DNA from: UBA4312 sp002394635
GTDB lineage: Bacteria > Bacillota_I > Bacilli_A > Erysipelotrichales > Erysipelotrichaceae
DNA: 64,000 nucleotides
Direction of reading: 5' to 3'
Assembly: GCA_946539765.1 (NCBI GenBank)
Contig: CAMNHO010000002.1
Coordinates: forward strand, 62,001-126,000
Under the pieces are notes generated by a model. It worked only from the letters and a program-made list of their open reading frames with translations. It searched no databases and was not told the DNA's origin. This document shows, piece by piece, positions 15,957 to 24,537 of this stretch (its first letter is position 1; the number at the start of each line of letters is the position of its first letter). The translations under genes and the position numbers were made by a program.

Positions 15957-17766
15957 CATTAATCTCTTTAAATAAAGCATTTAAAGATACTCTTTCCCGG
16001 ATCCGCAAGGTTCGGATCGGGCTTTGTTCAATATAGTGATCTCCAACGCCTAAAACTGTTGAATTTGAAAACCGCTGTTGATAATATTCTGCGATTGCGC
16101 TGGATAAAGAACCAATCTTGCAATCTGTTTCAAAAATATAAATAGGTAAATCCATTTCCTTTAATTGATTTAATAAATCAAAATCCAGTGGTTTTATATA
16201 ACGTGCATTCACTACGATCATATCCATTTTGTTCTCTTTTGCTTTATATATAATACGATCAACATCCGGCCCGTATGTAATAACAATCTGTTTCGGTGTT
16301 AACCCGGTTTGATACATAGCCCAAGTGCCGATTGGAATGACTGCATATTGCTCATTTTTTTCATAGTCCGTGGTTCCGTTCGGATATCGGATGGCAAAGG
16401 GTTTTTTAGAATGAAATGCTGTATACAGTAAATTTTGTGCTTCCGTCGCATCTTTGGGTTGAGAAATCACCATATTCGGAACGGTGCGTAAAATGGAAAT
16501 ATCATAGATTCCCTGATCGCTTGGCGGTACATCGCCACATAAACCAGCATGATCGATCCCTAATACAACAGGAACATTTAAACGGCCTAGATCGCTAATA
16601 ATTGAATCATATGCCTTCTGTAATGAAGTGGAATACATATGAACAAACGGATGCAGACCATTTACGGCCATCGAACACGACATCGTAACAGCATGCTGAT
16701 AGGCATTCCGGCAATCAAAAAAACGACCTGGATACTTTTCTTTAAAAGATGTGAAATGATCACCAGATTCTGTTGTTGTACGAATGGCCACAATATCCTG
16801 ATCATTAGCAGCTAGAGTGGAAATGGTACGGCCAATGATTTCCGACCAGCTCATCCGGCTCTCAGCTAATTTTAACAATGATTTACCCGTGACCTTATCA
16901 AACGGATTCACTAAGTCCCAGTTCTGATTCGGGCTGGCTAAAGCTGGGGCAAAGCCTTTAGCTTTTTGTGTAACAACATGGATAACGATCGGACCTTCTT
17001 GTTTTTTTGCCAAGGTCAGTTTTTTGACTAATGCCGTCAATGAATGCCCATCAACAGGGCCTATATAATTAAAATGTAATTCCTGAAAGAATCGGGCATC
17101 CACTAAATTATCACTGATCTTACTTTTAACATTGGATACTTTTGAAAGTATCGGATTTTTCAATACCCCTTTTTCAACATTTTTAAAAATCTGGCTTGTA
17201 TTGGCATTGTTTAATCGTCGACCTCTTGACAAATTGGTCTGTCCCGAATCATCATTACAGATAATGATGACTTTTTCCTGATGCATTCCTATCTCACGCA
17301 ATGCTTCCATTGTCATACCATTCGATAAAGAATCTTTGTTGATCAAACAAAGGATATGATAGTTTTCCTCTTTTAAATGACGAGAAACCGCAAATCCCAA
17401 TGCACTGGATAAGGCAGTCGAAGTGTGCCCGGTATCCCAACAGTCATAATGACTTTCCGAAATATTTGGTGTTTCCGTTAATCCATTCTGTTTACGTAAA
17501 GTCGCAAATCTCGTAGAACGGCCAGTCAGGATCTTATGAGCATAACATTGCCATCCAACATCAAAAATCAACTTATCTGTAGGAATATCAAACACGTAAT
17601 GAAGTGCACAAATCGTTTCTACAATGCCAAGATTTCCAGCCAGATGGCCCCCGGTTTTTGAAACCGTATCAATAATAAATTGACGGATATCATCAGCCAG
17701 TTCCTGAAGCTGGGTCATATTCATTTTTTTGATCTGCTGCGGTGATTCGATATCGTAGATTCTCAT
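15931..17766 (-). CDS. Degenerate 1-deoxy-D-xylulose-5-phosphate synthase-like protein (probable pseudoenzyme)
   Basis: By length (611 residues), full-length alignment from memory and position between ispA and tlyA this is Dxs, the thiamin-diphosphate enzyme that starts the MEP isoprenoid pathway. The active site, however, is dismantled. The cofactor His of DVGHQ is Trp72 (DVGWQ), the metal-binding GDG is Asn143-Lys144-Asp145, the catalytic Glu of IAEQHAV is Tyr356 (NAYQHAV), and the substrate-binding His before QG is Asp417 (PPSDQG). His41 and the GHTSTA segment are retained. The frame is intact throughout. The ATG at 17766 has GGAGG five bases upstream. Canonical Dxs activity is unlikely; a new or structural role is inference. 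Confidence 0.85.
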   Translation of the reverse strand: MRIYDIESPQQIKKMNMTQLQELADDIRQFIIDTVSKTGGHLAGNLGIVETICALHYVFDIPTDKLIFDVGWQCYAHKILTGRSTRFATLRKQNGLTETPNISESHYDCWDTGHTSTALSSALGFAVSRHLKEENYHILCLINKDSLSNGMTMEALREIGMHQEKVIIICNDDSGQTNLSRGRRLNNANTSQIFKNVEKGVLKNPILSKVSNVKSKISDNLVDARFFQELHFNYIGPVDGHSLTALVKKLTLAKKQEGPIVIHVVTQKAKGFAPALASPNQNWDLVNPFDKVTGKSLLKLAESRMSWSEIIGRTISTLAANDQDIVAIRTTTESGDHFTSFKEKYPGRFFDCRNAYQHAVTMSCSMAVNGLHPFVHMYSTSLQKAYDSIISDLGRLNVPVVLGIDHAGLCGDVPPSDQGIYDISILRTVPNMVISQPKDATEAQNLLYTAFHSKKPFAIRYPNGTTDYEKNEQYAVIPIGTWAMYQTGLTPKQIVITYGPDVDRIIYKAKENKMDMIVVNARYIKPLDFDLLNQLKEMDLPIYIFETDCKIGSLSSAIAEYYQQRFSNSTVLGVGDHYIEQSPIRTLRIRERVSLNALFKEINDDGKDSIR

Positions 17767-17777
17767 GACTTCCTCCA

Positions 17778-18626
17778 TTAATAACTGCGAATTGTCAAAT
17801 AATCCAATATTTCCTCTAAATAAGATGCATCCATCGACATTCCATGAAGTAATTCCATCATCTCGTTTTTTAGTTCTTTTACTTTATTACGAGCTGCTTC
17901 CAGTCCCATCAAACTAACCATTGTCTTTTTGTCATTGGTTATGTCACTGGTTGATTTTCCTAGAATCTCTTCTTTTTGTGTTACATCTAGGATATCGTCT
18001 AAAATTTGAAACTGGATTCCCAGTTTATTTCCAAATTGGATCCAAGTATCAATATCTTTCTTTTGATCAGCAAGAATACTGGCAAAAATCAATGGTAATG
18101 TTAATAATTTTGATGTTTTATATGCATCAATCTTGTAAATTTGTTCTAAAGTAAGATCGGACATCGTTTCAGCAATCAAATCCAGCTCTTGTCCATATAC
18201 CATTCCATATACACCGGAATAATCACTAAGATAATGGATCATTTCTACTTTTGCATCGCTGGTAACAGGACTATCCAATAAACAGTCAAAAGCTCTAGTC
18301 AATAAACCATCTCCTGCCAAAATAGCCGTAGCTTCATCAAAAGCGATATGACAAGTTGGTTTACCTCGGCGAAGACTATCATTATCCATTGCTGGAAGAT
18401 CATCGTGGATCAATGAATATGTATGGATCATCTCAATCGCACAGGCGGCAGGATATCCATTGGTTTCATCCAGACCATATCCTTTTAAAGTTGCAAATAA
18501 TAGCTGAGGACGGATCCGTTTTCCACCGTTCATCAAAGAATAAGTCATCGCCTCTTTAACACGACCGTCGTTTTTTTCTTTGACCTTGTTTTCCAGATAA
18601 GCTTCAAACTTTTTATTCTTCTGCAT
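17778..18626 (-). CDS. ispA: Polyprenyl (farnesyl/geranyl) diphosphate synthase
   Basis: IspA condenses isopentenyl diphosphate with allylic diphosphates to make farnesyl diphosphate, the precursor of undecaprenyl carriers and quinones. The 282-residue protein has the first Asp-rich motif DDLPAMD at 75-81, RRGKPTCH just after it, and the second Asp-rich motif DDILD at 209-213, with GGKRIRPQ at 34-41 binding the homoallylic substrate. The small residue context before the first motif fits short-chain products. It overlaps xseB by 14 bp and precedes the Dxs-like gene, the classical Firmicutes order. Confidence 0.94.
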   Translation of the reverse strand: MQKNKKFEAYLENKVKEKNDGRVKEAMTYSLMNGGKRIRPQLLFATLKGYGLDETNGYPAACAIEMIHTYSLIHDDLPAMDNDSLRRGKPTCHIAFDEATAILAGDGLLTRAFDCLLDSPVTSDAKVEMIHYLSDYSGVYGMVYGQELDLIAETMSDLTLEQIYKIDAYKTSKLLTLPLIFASILADQKKDIDTWIQFGNKLGIQFQILDDILDVTQKEEILGKSTSDITNDKKTMVSLMGLEAARNKVKELKNEMMELLHGMSMDASYLEEILDYLTIRSY

Positions 18627-18825
18627 TTGAATTCTCCTGTTTCATAACCTGATTCATTTTTGATTCAAATTCCTTTAATTGTGATTCGCATTGTGAAGAA
18701 AGTTTGGATCCTTCAACGAATAAATCCATTGCTTCTTCCAGCTCAAGGTCTTTTGAATTCAATAAAGTAACAATTTCATCCAGTCTTCGCATCGCTTGTT
18801 GAAATGTCATTTTCTTTTTCGTCAT
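18613..18825 (-). CDS. xseB: Exodeoxyribonuclease VII small subunit
   Basis: XseB is the small helical subunit that stabilises the XseA nuclease. The 70-residue product carries the family pattern MTFQQAMRRLDEIV, then LELEEAMDLFVEGSKL, and a charged C-terminal helix. The ATG at 18825 has AAAGGAG ahead of it; longer in-frame starts lie inside xseA without ribosome sites. The gene overlaps the last 50 bp of xseA in another frame. Confidence 0.93.
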   Translation of the reverse strand: MTKKKMTFQQAMRRLDEIVTLLNSKDLELEEAMDLFVEGSKLSSQCESQLKEFESKMNQVMKQENSNAEE

Positions 18826-20155
18826 TTGATTTCTCCTTTTTAGATACGACTGTTTCCAATGAGCCATCGGATAAACGTATCGTTATCGTATCATTTATCT
18901 GTACCTGATTGATGGAACGGACAGGTTTATTTTCTTTACTGGCAATAGCATAACCTCTTTGTATGGTTTTCAGAGGCGAATAGGCCTCCAGCAGTTCAAC
19001 ATATTTATATAATCTTCTTCGTTGATCCTCTCGATATTGGTTTTCAGCTTTGAGAAAACTCTTTTTTCTTTCTTCTAACCGTTCCCGATTCTGCTCTTCA
19101 AAGTTTTGAACAATTTGTTTTATTCGTTGGTGGTAGTTATAAACATCCTTTTTATACATCAGAAAACGTTCGATGTTCTTATGCATCTGCATTTGTGAAG
19201 CATCCAATCGTAATCTTTTATCAAGGATCCATGACATTGGATCACTGATATAAGGATTTGCCTGGATTGTCTGCAACGCTTGTTTTTGGATTTCAAGCCT
19301 TTTTTCCATAGAGGCAGCCAGACACTGCTTGTTTATTATGAGTTGTTTTTTTTGTTCCATCCAGTCAAGAGAGATCCATTGTGCAGCAGCTGTCGGTGTT
19401 ACAGCTCTATGGTCACATACTAGATCACATAAAGTTGTATCTACCTCATGTCCGACACCACTGACTGTATATGTTTTTCGATGATATAATGTTTCAATCA
19501 ACTGTTCGTCGTTAAAACAGAAAAGATCTTCAAAACTTCCACCCCCACGGACAATCAAAATCGCATCATATCCCTGTTCATCGGCTTTTTTAAATTGGGA
19601 TATTAATACAGGCGGAGCTTGAACACCTTGAACTAATGCAGGATATACTGTCATTTGCAGTGATGGCCATCGTTTTCGGATTGTGGAAACAACATCTTGT
19701 AAGGCTGCTCCTTCTTTTGCCGTAATAATGGCAATCCTCTGTATGTCCTCTGGTTTAGGTATTTTTTTATCAGAATCAAAATAACCCAGCTTCATTAAAC
19801 GTTGTTTTCGTTGTTCAAACTCTAAATATAACGCACCGATACCGTCTGGCTTTAATCGAGATATATACAGTTGTAAGGATCCTCGTGGAGGATAAATATT
19901 GACACTGGCCTGCGCTAACACTTTCATTCCCTCTTCCAGATCAAAATTCAAATTCTTTACATTACTAGAAAACATAACACAGTTTAAAGCCGCTTCACTA
20001 TCTTTCATGGAAAAATAGTAATGACCACTTCGATGCTTTGTAAGATTTGATATTTCACCTTGGATCCAAACTTCATTGAGATTTAAATGTTGGTTCAATA
20101 CATGTTTTATACGCGCAGCGACATTACTAACAGAAACAATTTGCTGTTGGCTCAT
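18776..20155 (-). CDS. xseA: Exodeoxyribonuclease VII large subunit
   Basis: XseA is the catalytic subunit of the bidirectional single-strand exonuclease ExoVII. The 459-residue protein begins with an OB-fold (NEVWIQGEISNLTKHRSGHYYFSMKD) and continues with the nuclease core, including RGGGSFEDLFCFNDE, GVGHEVDTTLCDLVCDHRA and TPTAAA, followed by a long coiled-coil C-terminus. It overlaps nusB by four bases and xseB by 50. Confidence 0.96.
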   Translation of the reverse strand: MSQQQIVSVSNVAARIKHVLNQHLNLNEVWIQGEISNLTKHRSGHYYFSMKDSEAALNCVMFSSNVKNLNFDLEEGMKVLAQASVNIYPPRGSLQLYISRLKPDGIGALYLEFEQRKQRLMKLGYFDSDKKIPKPEDIQRIAIITAKEGAALQDVVSTIRKRWPSLQMTVYPALVQGVQAPPVLISQFKKADEQGYDAILIVRGGGSFEDLFCFNDEQLIETLYHRKTYTVSGVGHEVDTTLCDLVCDHRAVTPTAAAQWISLDWMEQKKQLIINKQCLAASMEKRLEIQKQALQTIQANPYISDPMSWILDKRLRLDASQMQMHKNIERFLMYKKDVYNYHQRIKQIVQNFEEQNRERLEERKKSFLKAENQYREDQRRRLYKYVELLEAYSPLKTIQRGYAIASKENKPVRSINQVQINDTITIRLSDGSLETVVSKKEKSNDEKENDISTSDAKTG

Positions 20156-20526
20156 AGCTGGTCTAAAACCCCGTTAATCAATTTATAAGATGTATCATCA
20201 CAATACTTCTTCGCAAGCGTTACTGCTTCATTGATAACAACCGGTTTTGCCGTATCATTCACAAGGATCTCTTGAAAAGCCATTAACAAAATGGATTGTT
20301 CTAAAACACTTAATCGGTTAAATTCCCAATCCTGCCGTAGAAAACCGTTGATTTTTTGAATAAACGGATATTCGTTTGGAACCATATCAATGGTCAAGCT
20401 ATATAAATAACCATCAATTTCATTAGTTTGTACAGCCTCAAAAACACACTTTCGCATATCTTTATTTAATAGTAAGTGTTGATAAATGCAATTCATTGCG
20501 GTTACTCGTATTTCATGTCTGTTCAT
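20152..20526 (-). CDS. nusB: Transcription antitermination factor NusB
   Basis: NusB binds boxA RNA together with S10 during antitermination of rRNA operons. The 124-residue protein is slightly short for the family but keeps its pattern: MNRHEIRVTAMNCIYQHLL at the start and SILLMAFQEIL...PVVINEAVTLAKKYCDDTSYKLINGVL at the end. It sits 3 bp after the nucleotidase gene and overlaps xseA, in the usual nusB-xseA-xseB-ispA order. Confidence 0.93.
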   Translation of the reverse strand: MNRHEIRVTAMNCIYQHLLLNKDMRKCVFEAVQTNEIDGYLYSLTIDMVPNEYPFIQKINGFLRQDWEFNRLSVLEQSILLMAFQEILVNDTAKPVVINEAVTLAKKYCDDTSYKLINGVLDQL

Positions 20527-20529
20527 ATG

Positions 20530-21426
20530 TTATTTCTCTTTCTTTGTATTTAAAACGCGTGCGCTTGGAACCACTTTACTGGCTGGCCCAGCATGTACAT
20601 CCTGGTCATCAAAAAATATATTAGCTCCAAAACACTGCAGTACATCTGCTTTTTTTGCTCCTTGCAAAAAGAAAATTTCGTCAATTACAATGTTCCATTT
20701 CCTTAGGGTTTTAATAACTCGCTTCCCTGCGTTTTTATCCCTTGCGGTTACAATGGCAGTACGCAGAAGATTCTGCTCTTTTGTTATCTGCTGCAAACGG
20801 GATAACTGAAACAAAAACTTTGCCATTGGTCCTTTATGCAACTCGACATTTTGATTGATGATTTCATTTTTGACAAATGCATCCAATCCGTTTTGTTGAT
20901 AGATTTCCTCCGATTCAGCGGAAAACAGTACCGCATCTGCATCAAAAGCGATGCGTATCTGGTCATTCGGCAAACTATAATCATGGCTCCCTGCATAAAT
21001 CAGACCGGCCGGAAATCCTTCCGAAATTGCTTTGGATACATCATACTCATTACAGGAGAGAAACAAATCAACCCCAAAAGCTTTTAAGTAACGTGAAATC
21101 GGTTGCCCTCCGCTCATGACCATTCGACCAATATCAAGATCGTAATGTTCTAATGAATTGATCAAACGTAAAGATGTTTCCGCAGAATTCCTTGACATTA
21201 CAATGATTTCAACAAGCTTTTTACCCATCTTTTTATTGATTGCCAGCAGATTTTTGACAAGAGTAAAACCGGCACCCGGCTCCAGAATATCGTCTTCATG
21301 TTTTAGTTGATATTCACGGTATGCATCCAGTCCTTGTTTTTCAAAAACATCATTGGCTTTTTCCAGATCAAACAATGCACGACTTGAAATGCCAATTACC
21401 AGATAATCATCAAATGAAACTGCCAT
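20530..21426 (-). CDS. Cytosolic 5'-nucleotidase (cN-I-like, PF06189 family)
   Basis: The 298-residue protein matches the 5'-nucleotidase family related to eukaryotic cytosolic nucleotidase I. The conserved blocks GISSRALFDLEKANDVFE near the N-terminus, DVFLSCNEYDVSKAI in the middle, and FDADAVLFSAESE, the family's substrate and metal segment, are all present. HAD-like phosphatase motifs follow (VTARDKNAGKRVIKTL, FFDDQDVH). It probably dephosphorylates nucleoside monophosphates in the cytosol. It is the first gene of the long operon toward trmN6 and lies just downstream of the asp23 terminator. Confidence 0.82.
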   Translation of the reverse strand: MAVSFDDYLVIGISSRALFDLEKANDVFEKQGLDAYREYQLKHEDDILEPGAGFTLVKNLLAINKKMGKKLVEIIVMSRNSAETSLRLINSLEHYDLDIGRMVMSGGQPISRYLKAFGVDLFLSCNEYDVSKAISEGFPAGLIYAGSHDYSLPNDQIRIAFDADAVLFSAESEEIYQQNGLDAFVKNEIINQNVELHKGPMAKFLFQLSRLQQITKEQNLLRTAIVTARDKNAGKRVIKTLRKWNIVIDEIFFLQGAKKADVLQCFGANIFFDDQDVHAGPASKVVPSARVLNTKKEK

Positions 21427-21439
21427 ATCTCCTCCTGTT

Positions 21440-21468
21440 TAAAAAAAGGAAATCTAAAAGATTTCCTA
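21440..21468 (-). terminator. Terminator of the Asp23-family gene
   Basis: Minus-strand stem AGGAAATCT/AGATTTCCT with a three-base loop followed by a seven-T run, located between asp23 and the downstream nucleotidase gene. Leaky readthrough may feed the long operon. Confidence 0.85.
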
Positions 21469-21795
21469 AAATGTAAAACCTACGACTTTTATCTCGATTG
21501 CTTCCGGTTTAAAGTCGGTTGTATAAGAAATACTTTCAAAGATCTTGGTCTGTAAATTTGCACAAACGTCCGATACGTTTGCTTTGTAGTGAACCTTGAT
21601 AGGAATTACCATTTTAAATTCGTTATCATTGATGGTTGTCTGTATACCGTTCTTGAAAGGACGGCTTCCTTCAACCAGTGTTACATTTTCTTCTTCTTCA
21701 ATAACATTCAAAGCTATATTTGTAAAAATCGTTTTATTCAATTTAACCGTTCCGAATTCATTCTTCGGTTCTAAAGTCACAAATTCTTGAGCCAT
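21466..21795 (-). CDS. Asp23/Gls24 family envelope stress protein
   Basis: The 109-residue protein belongs to the Asp23/YloU family of small cytoplasmic proteins linked to cell-envelope homeostasis in Firmicutes. Its pattern is typical: GTVKLNKTIFTNIALNVIEEEENVTLVEG, then a beta-rich MVIPIKVHYKANVSDVCANLQTKIFESI. It has no membrane segment; some members are anchored by a partner protein that is not seen here. It is transcribed alone from a promoter at 21821-21849 and ends in a terminator. Confidence 0.88.
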   Translation of the reverse strand: MAQEFVTLEPKNEFGTVKLNKTIFTNIALNVIEEEENVTLVEGSRPFKNGIQTTINDNEFKMVIPIKVHYKANVSDVCANLQTKIFESISYTTDFKPEAIEIKVVGFTF

Positions 21796-21820
21796 AATTT
21801 CACCTTCATTTCTGTTTCTT

Positions 21821-21849
21821 ATTATAACAAACTTCGCAGCAGCATTAAA
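21821..21849 (-). promoter_or_regulatory. Extended -10 promoter of the Asp23-family gene
   Basis: Minus-strand TGTTATAAT (perfect -10 at 21821-21826 with an extended TG) and a weak TTTAAT -35 box 17 bp upstream (21844-21849). Confidence 0.65.
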
Positions 21850-21891
21850 GAAATTATTCTCCCATATTTCTGCGTAAATTCAATGTCGTTT

Positions 21892-22872
21892 TTATTTTAT
21901 ATCCTGAATATAAATTTGTGTCTGCCAAATAGATGCTGTGGTTCTTACTAACCGTTCATATTGTTGAAGATCCTTTTTTGATTGACGAATATCTTGTTTA
22001 AGCTGCTCTACCAGTTCTGCAGGAGAATGGAATTTTTTTTCTTTCCGGATAAAATTCAAAAAATAATAACGTACTTTTTTTCCATACAGATCTTCTGACC
22101 AGTCAAATATATTAGCTTCAATAGTAAGCTTTTTATTTTCAAAAGTAGGATTTTTCCCGATATTGATCATGGCACCATAAAGCTTATCATCAATCATGGC
22201 CATACCAGAATAAACGCCGACCATAGGAATGATATATTCCGGATTTGGCGCCAAATTGGCTGTAGGAAAACCTAATAAGGAAGATCCTCTTTTAAAACCA
22301 TGTACGATCGTTCCAGATATGGAATAAACAAAACCAAATAAAGTATTTGCCTCCAGCATATCTCCGCTACAGATCAATGGTTCGATCCGACTCGATGAAA
22401 TTTTTAAACTGTTGTCATTCACACTATCAATGATTGATACATCAAACAGATCTTGTTCTTGTAAAGTTTGTATACTTCCGCAGTTTTTTTGTCCATATTT
22501 AAAATCAAATCCACAAACAAGATGGCAGACAGACATTCGTTCTAGTACCTGGTGAAATTCATCCACCTGTAAAGCCGCAAATTCTTTTGAGAATTTCAGA
22601 ACATATACAGAATCAAATCCCATATATTGTGCATACTGACATTTATCCTCAATGGTGAACAAATGTTGAAAAGTCTCATCCGGATAAAAGATAGTCCATG
22701 GATCGGGATCAAAAGTGATAATAGCACTGCTGATATGTAAATTTTTCGCTATCTCTTTGGTTCGTATCATCAATGCCTGATGTCCTTTATGCATTCCATC
22801 AAAATATCCGATGCAGGCTGCGCATTTCGGCAGATCCGGAATGTGATTGTAATCAATCTGATAACATTTCAT
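21892..22872 (-). CDS. ribF: Bifunctional riboflavin kinase / FAD synthetase
   Basis: RibF phosphorylates riboflavin to FMN and adenylates FMN to FAD. The 326-residue protein has the nucleotidyltransferase motif IGYFDGMHKGHQ near the N-terminus, SSSRIEPLI and VVHGFKRGSSLLGFPTANL at the start of the kinase domain, and GVYSGMA...NIGKNPTF. The ATG at 22872 overlaps the truB stop (TGATG) and has an AAGGGGG ribosome site; the TTG two codons earlier is less likely. truB-ribF is the usual Firmicutes pair. Confidence 0.95.
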   Translation of the reverse strand: MKCYQIDYNHIPDLPKCAACIGYFDGMHKGHQALMIRTKEIAKNLHISSAIITFDPDPWTIFYPDETFQHLFTIEDKCQYAQYMGFDSVYVLKFSKEFAALQVDEFHQVLERMSVCHLVCGFDFKYGQKNCGSIQTLQEQDLFDVSIIDSVNDNSLKISSSRIEPLICSGDMLEANTLFGFVYSISGTIVHGFKRGSSLLGFPTANLAPNPEYIIPMVGVYSGMAMIDDKLYGAMINIGKNPTFENKKLTIEANIFDWSEDLYGKKVRYYFLNFIRKEKKFHSPAELVEQLKQDIRQSKKDLQQYERLVRTTASIWQTQIYIQDIK

Positions 22873-23696
22873 CACCAAAGCCCCCTTTTAGATATGAACT
22901 GATCCTTTTCGATGCGATCATAAATTGCTACAGGCTCTCCGTTCTCGGTAATGCAGATACGGTCAGCACTGTGCTGCAATACAATTGGTTTGCCCTGATA
23001 AATGCTACGGATATCATCGTATTCTACCATAGGGATCCCCTGTAATACTGTTTTTATGGAATGCAACACAGGCTCTTGTGTTTCCAACTGTTCCAACGTC
23101 TGTGCCTGTTCCAGGTTAAAACCACTTGTACAAGTACGGATCAAGGACTTCATACAAGCAAAATTATCTGTTTTCTTTCCAAAATCCCGACAGATACTGC
23201 GAATGTATGTACCACTGGAACATCGAACCTCAAACCTTGGGAATCCGAGACTACGTATTTCATATATAGTAACATCCTGATATACTTCTGGTATTTCCAA
23301 TCCTTTTCTTTGGTATTCCATCAGTTTCATACCATTTACCTTTTTACTGGAGGTATTCGGTACTCTCTGATGCAAAGGCCCTTGAAAAGAGGACAAAACA
23401 GCTTCAAAATCAAAATTATAATTGATTTCTTTTTGATATAATATCTCTCCACTGCAATCGTCCGTTGTCGTTTGTTTTCCCAGTTCGATCTGGGCGATAT
23501 ATGTTTTATCCGTATCGGTCAGAAACTGTAAAGCTTTACATGCTTTTCCACATAGGATAACCAGGACGCCTTCGGCATCCGGATCTAAAGTTCCAGTATG
23601 TCCGAATTTCGTCATTTTGTATTTTCTTTTTAGCCATCGGATCACGTCAAAGCTTGTCATTCCTTTTGGCTTATTGATTACTAGTACTCCATCCAT
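22872..23696 (-). CDS. truB: tRNA pseudouridine(55) synthase
   Basis: TruB makes the universal pseudouridine in the T-loop of tRNA. The 274-residue protein has GVLVINKPKGMTSFDV at the start, the catalytic GHTGTLDPDAEGVL with its Asp, and CSSGTYIRSICRDFG, all diagnostic. It is the first gene of truB-ribF and is divergent from the TtcA-like gene; its GGTGAT ribosome site lies 5 bases from the ATG. Confidence 0.96.
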   Translation of the reverse strand: MDGVLVINKPKGMTSFDVIRWLKRKYKMTKFGHTGTLDPDAEGVLVILCGKACKALQFLTDTDKTYIAQIELGKQTTTDDCSGEILYQKEINYNFDFEAVLSSFQGPLHQRVPNTSSKKVNGMKLMEYQRKGLEIPEVYQDVTIYEIRSLGFPRFEVRCSSGTYIRSICRDFGKKTDNFACMKSLIRTCTSGFNLEQAQTLEQLETQEPVLHSIKTVLQGIPMVEYDDIRSIYQGKPIVLQHSADRICITENGEPVAIYDRIEKDQFISKRGLW

Positions 23697-23746
23697 CAGA
23701 ATATCACCGAATCTATTTTATACAGTTTAAAATGACTTATCAAGCA

Positions 23747-23776
23747 TTGCGAAAAGATTCAAATGTGTGTTATCTT
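23747..23776 (+). promoter_or_regulatory. Extended -10 promoter of the TtcA-like gene, start site on the ATG
   Basis: TTGCGA (23747-23752), an 18-bp spacer and TGTTATCTT (-10 at 23771-23776). The predicted start lies at 23783, the A of the chosen ATG, and no ribosome binding site is present. Confidence 0.5.
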
Positions 23777-23782
23777 CTACAT

Positions 23783-24514
23783 ATGGATTTAAAGTTTATA
23801 TTAGGTGCCATTCGCAAAGCCGATCAAGACTATAAAATGATAGAAGATAACGATAAAATAGCAGTGGCTGTCAGTGGTGGAAAAGACAGTATGCTTTTAT
23901 TATTGGCATTGTCGGTTTATGCAAGATTTAAGAACAAACATTTTACTGTCATGGGTATTCATATCGATGTAGGATTCGAAGAATACGAACACAATATGAT
24001 GAAGCAATTTGCGGATCAGTATAATATCGAACTGCTGATAGAACATACTCAAATATATCCCATTCTAAAAAAACATCCAGATAAAAACGGACACATACAA
24101 TGCGCTCTTTGTTCCAATCTTAAAAAAGGAGCTTTATTCAAAGTCGCCAAGGAAAACGGGTGTAATAAAATTGCCTTGGGTCATCATGGAGATGATGCAG
24201 TAGAAACTTTGTTATTGAACATGATGTATGGCTCTAAAATTGCGACCTTTCAACCGAAACAGTATATGTCCAGACAGGATATGTACATGATACGTCCCTT
24301 TATATATGCTAAAGAAAAACAAATTATTGAAGCGTGTCGGAACAATGGTATACCGGCCGCTAAAAGAGTGTGTCCGAATGATGGGTTTACGCAAAGGCAG
24401 ACCATAAAAGAACTGCTTCAATCCTTCTATGATACATTCCCTTTTGCGCAAGATGCATTTATTCATTCTCTTTCCAATGAACAACAGACCGAGTTGTGGA
24501 AAAAGGAAAAATGA
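23783..24514 (+). CDS. TtcA-type tRNA sulfurtransferase family ATPase
   Basis: The 243-residue protein is an N-type ATP pyrophosphatase of the TtcA/TtuA group that thiolates tRNA bases using an Fe-S cluster. The PP-loop is VAVSGGKDSMLLL (about residues 34-46). The CALC pair in the middle and Cys in KRVCPND further on are positioned like the three cluster ligands, and GHHGDDAVETLLLN is the second conserved block. Family proteins begin near the phrase LGAIRKADQDYKMIE, so I start at ATG 23783 rather than 17 codons earlier. It is a single gene with its own terminator. TtcA-specific activity (s2C32) is inferred. Confidence 0.85.
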   Translation: MDLKFILGAIRKADQDYKMIEDNDKIAVAVSGGKDSMLLLLALSVYARFKNKHFTVMGIHIDVGFEEYEHNMMKQFADQYNIELLIEHTQIYPILKKHPDKNGHIQCALCSNLKKGALFKVAKENGCNKIALGHHGDDAVETLLLNMMYGSKIATFQPKQYMSRQDMYMIRPFIYAKEKQIIEACRNNGIPAAKRVCPNDGFTQRQTIKELLQSFYDTFPFAQDAFIHSLSNEQQTELWKKEK

Positions 24515-24537
24515 CAGTGCATCCAGCCTGTCATTTT
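24508..24537. terminator. Bidirectional terminator between the TtcA-like and HD genes
   Basis: A ten-base-pair AAAATGACAG/CTGTCATTTT stem with a ten-base loop separates two convergent genes and gives A/T-rich flanks in both directions. Confidence 0.75.
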
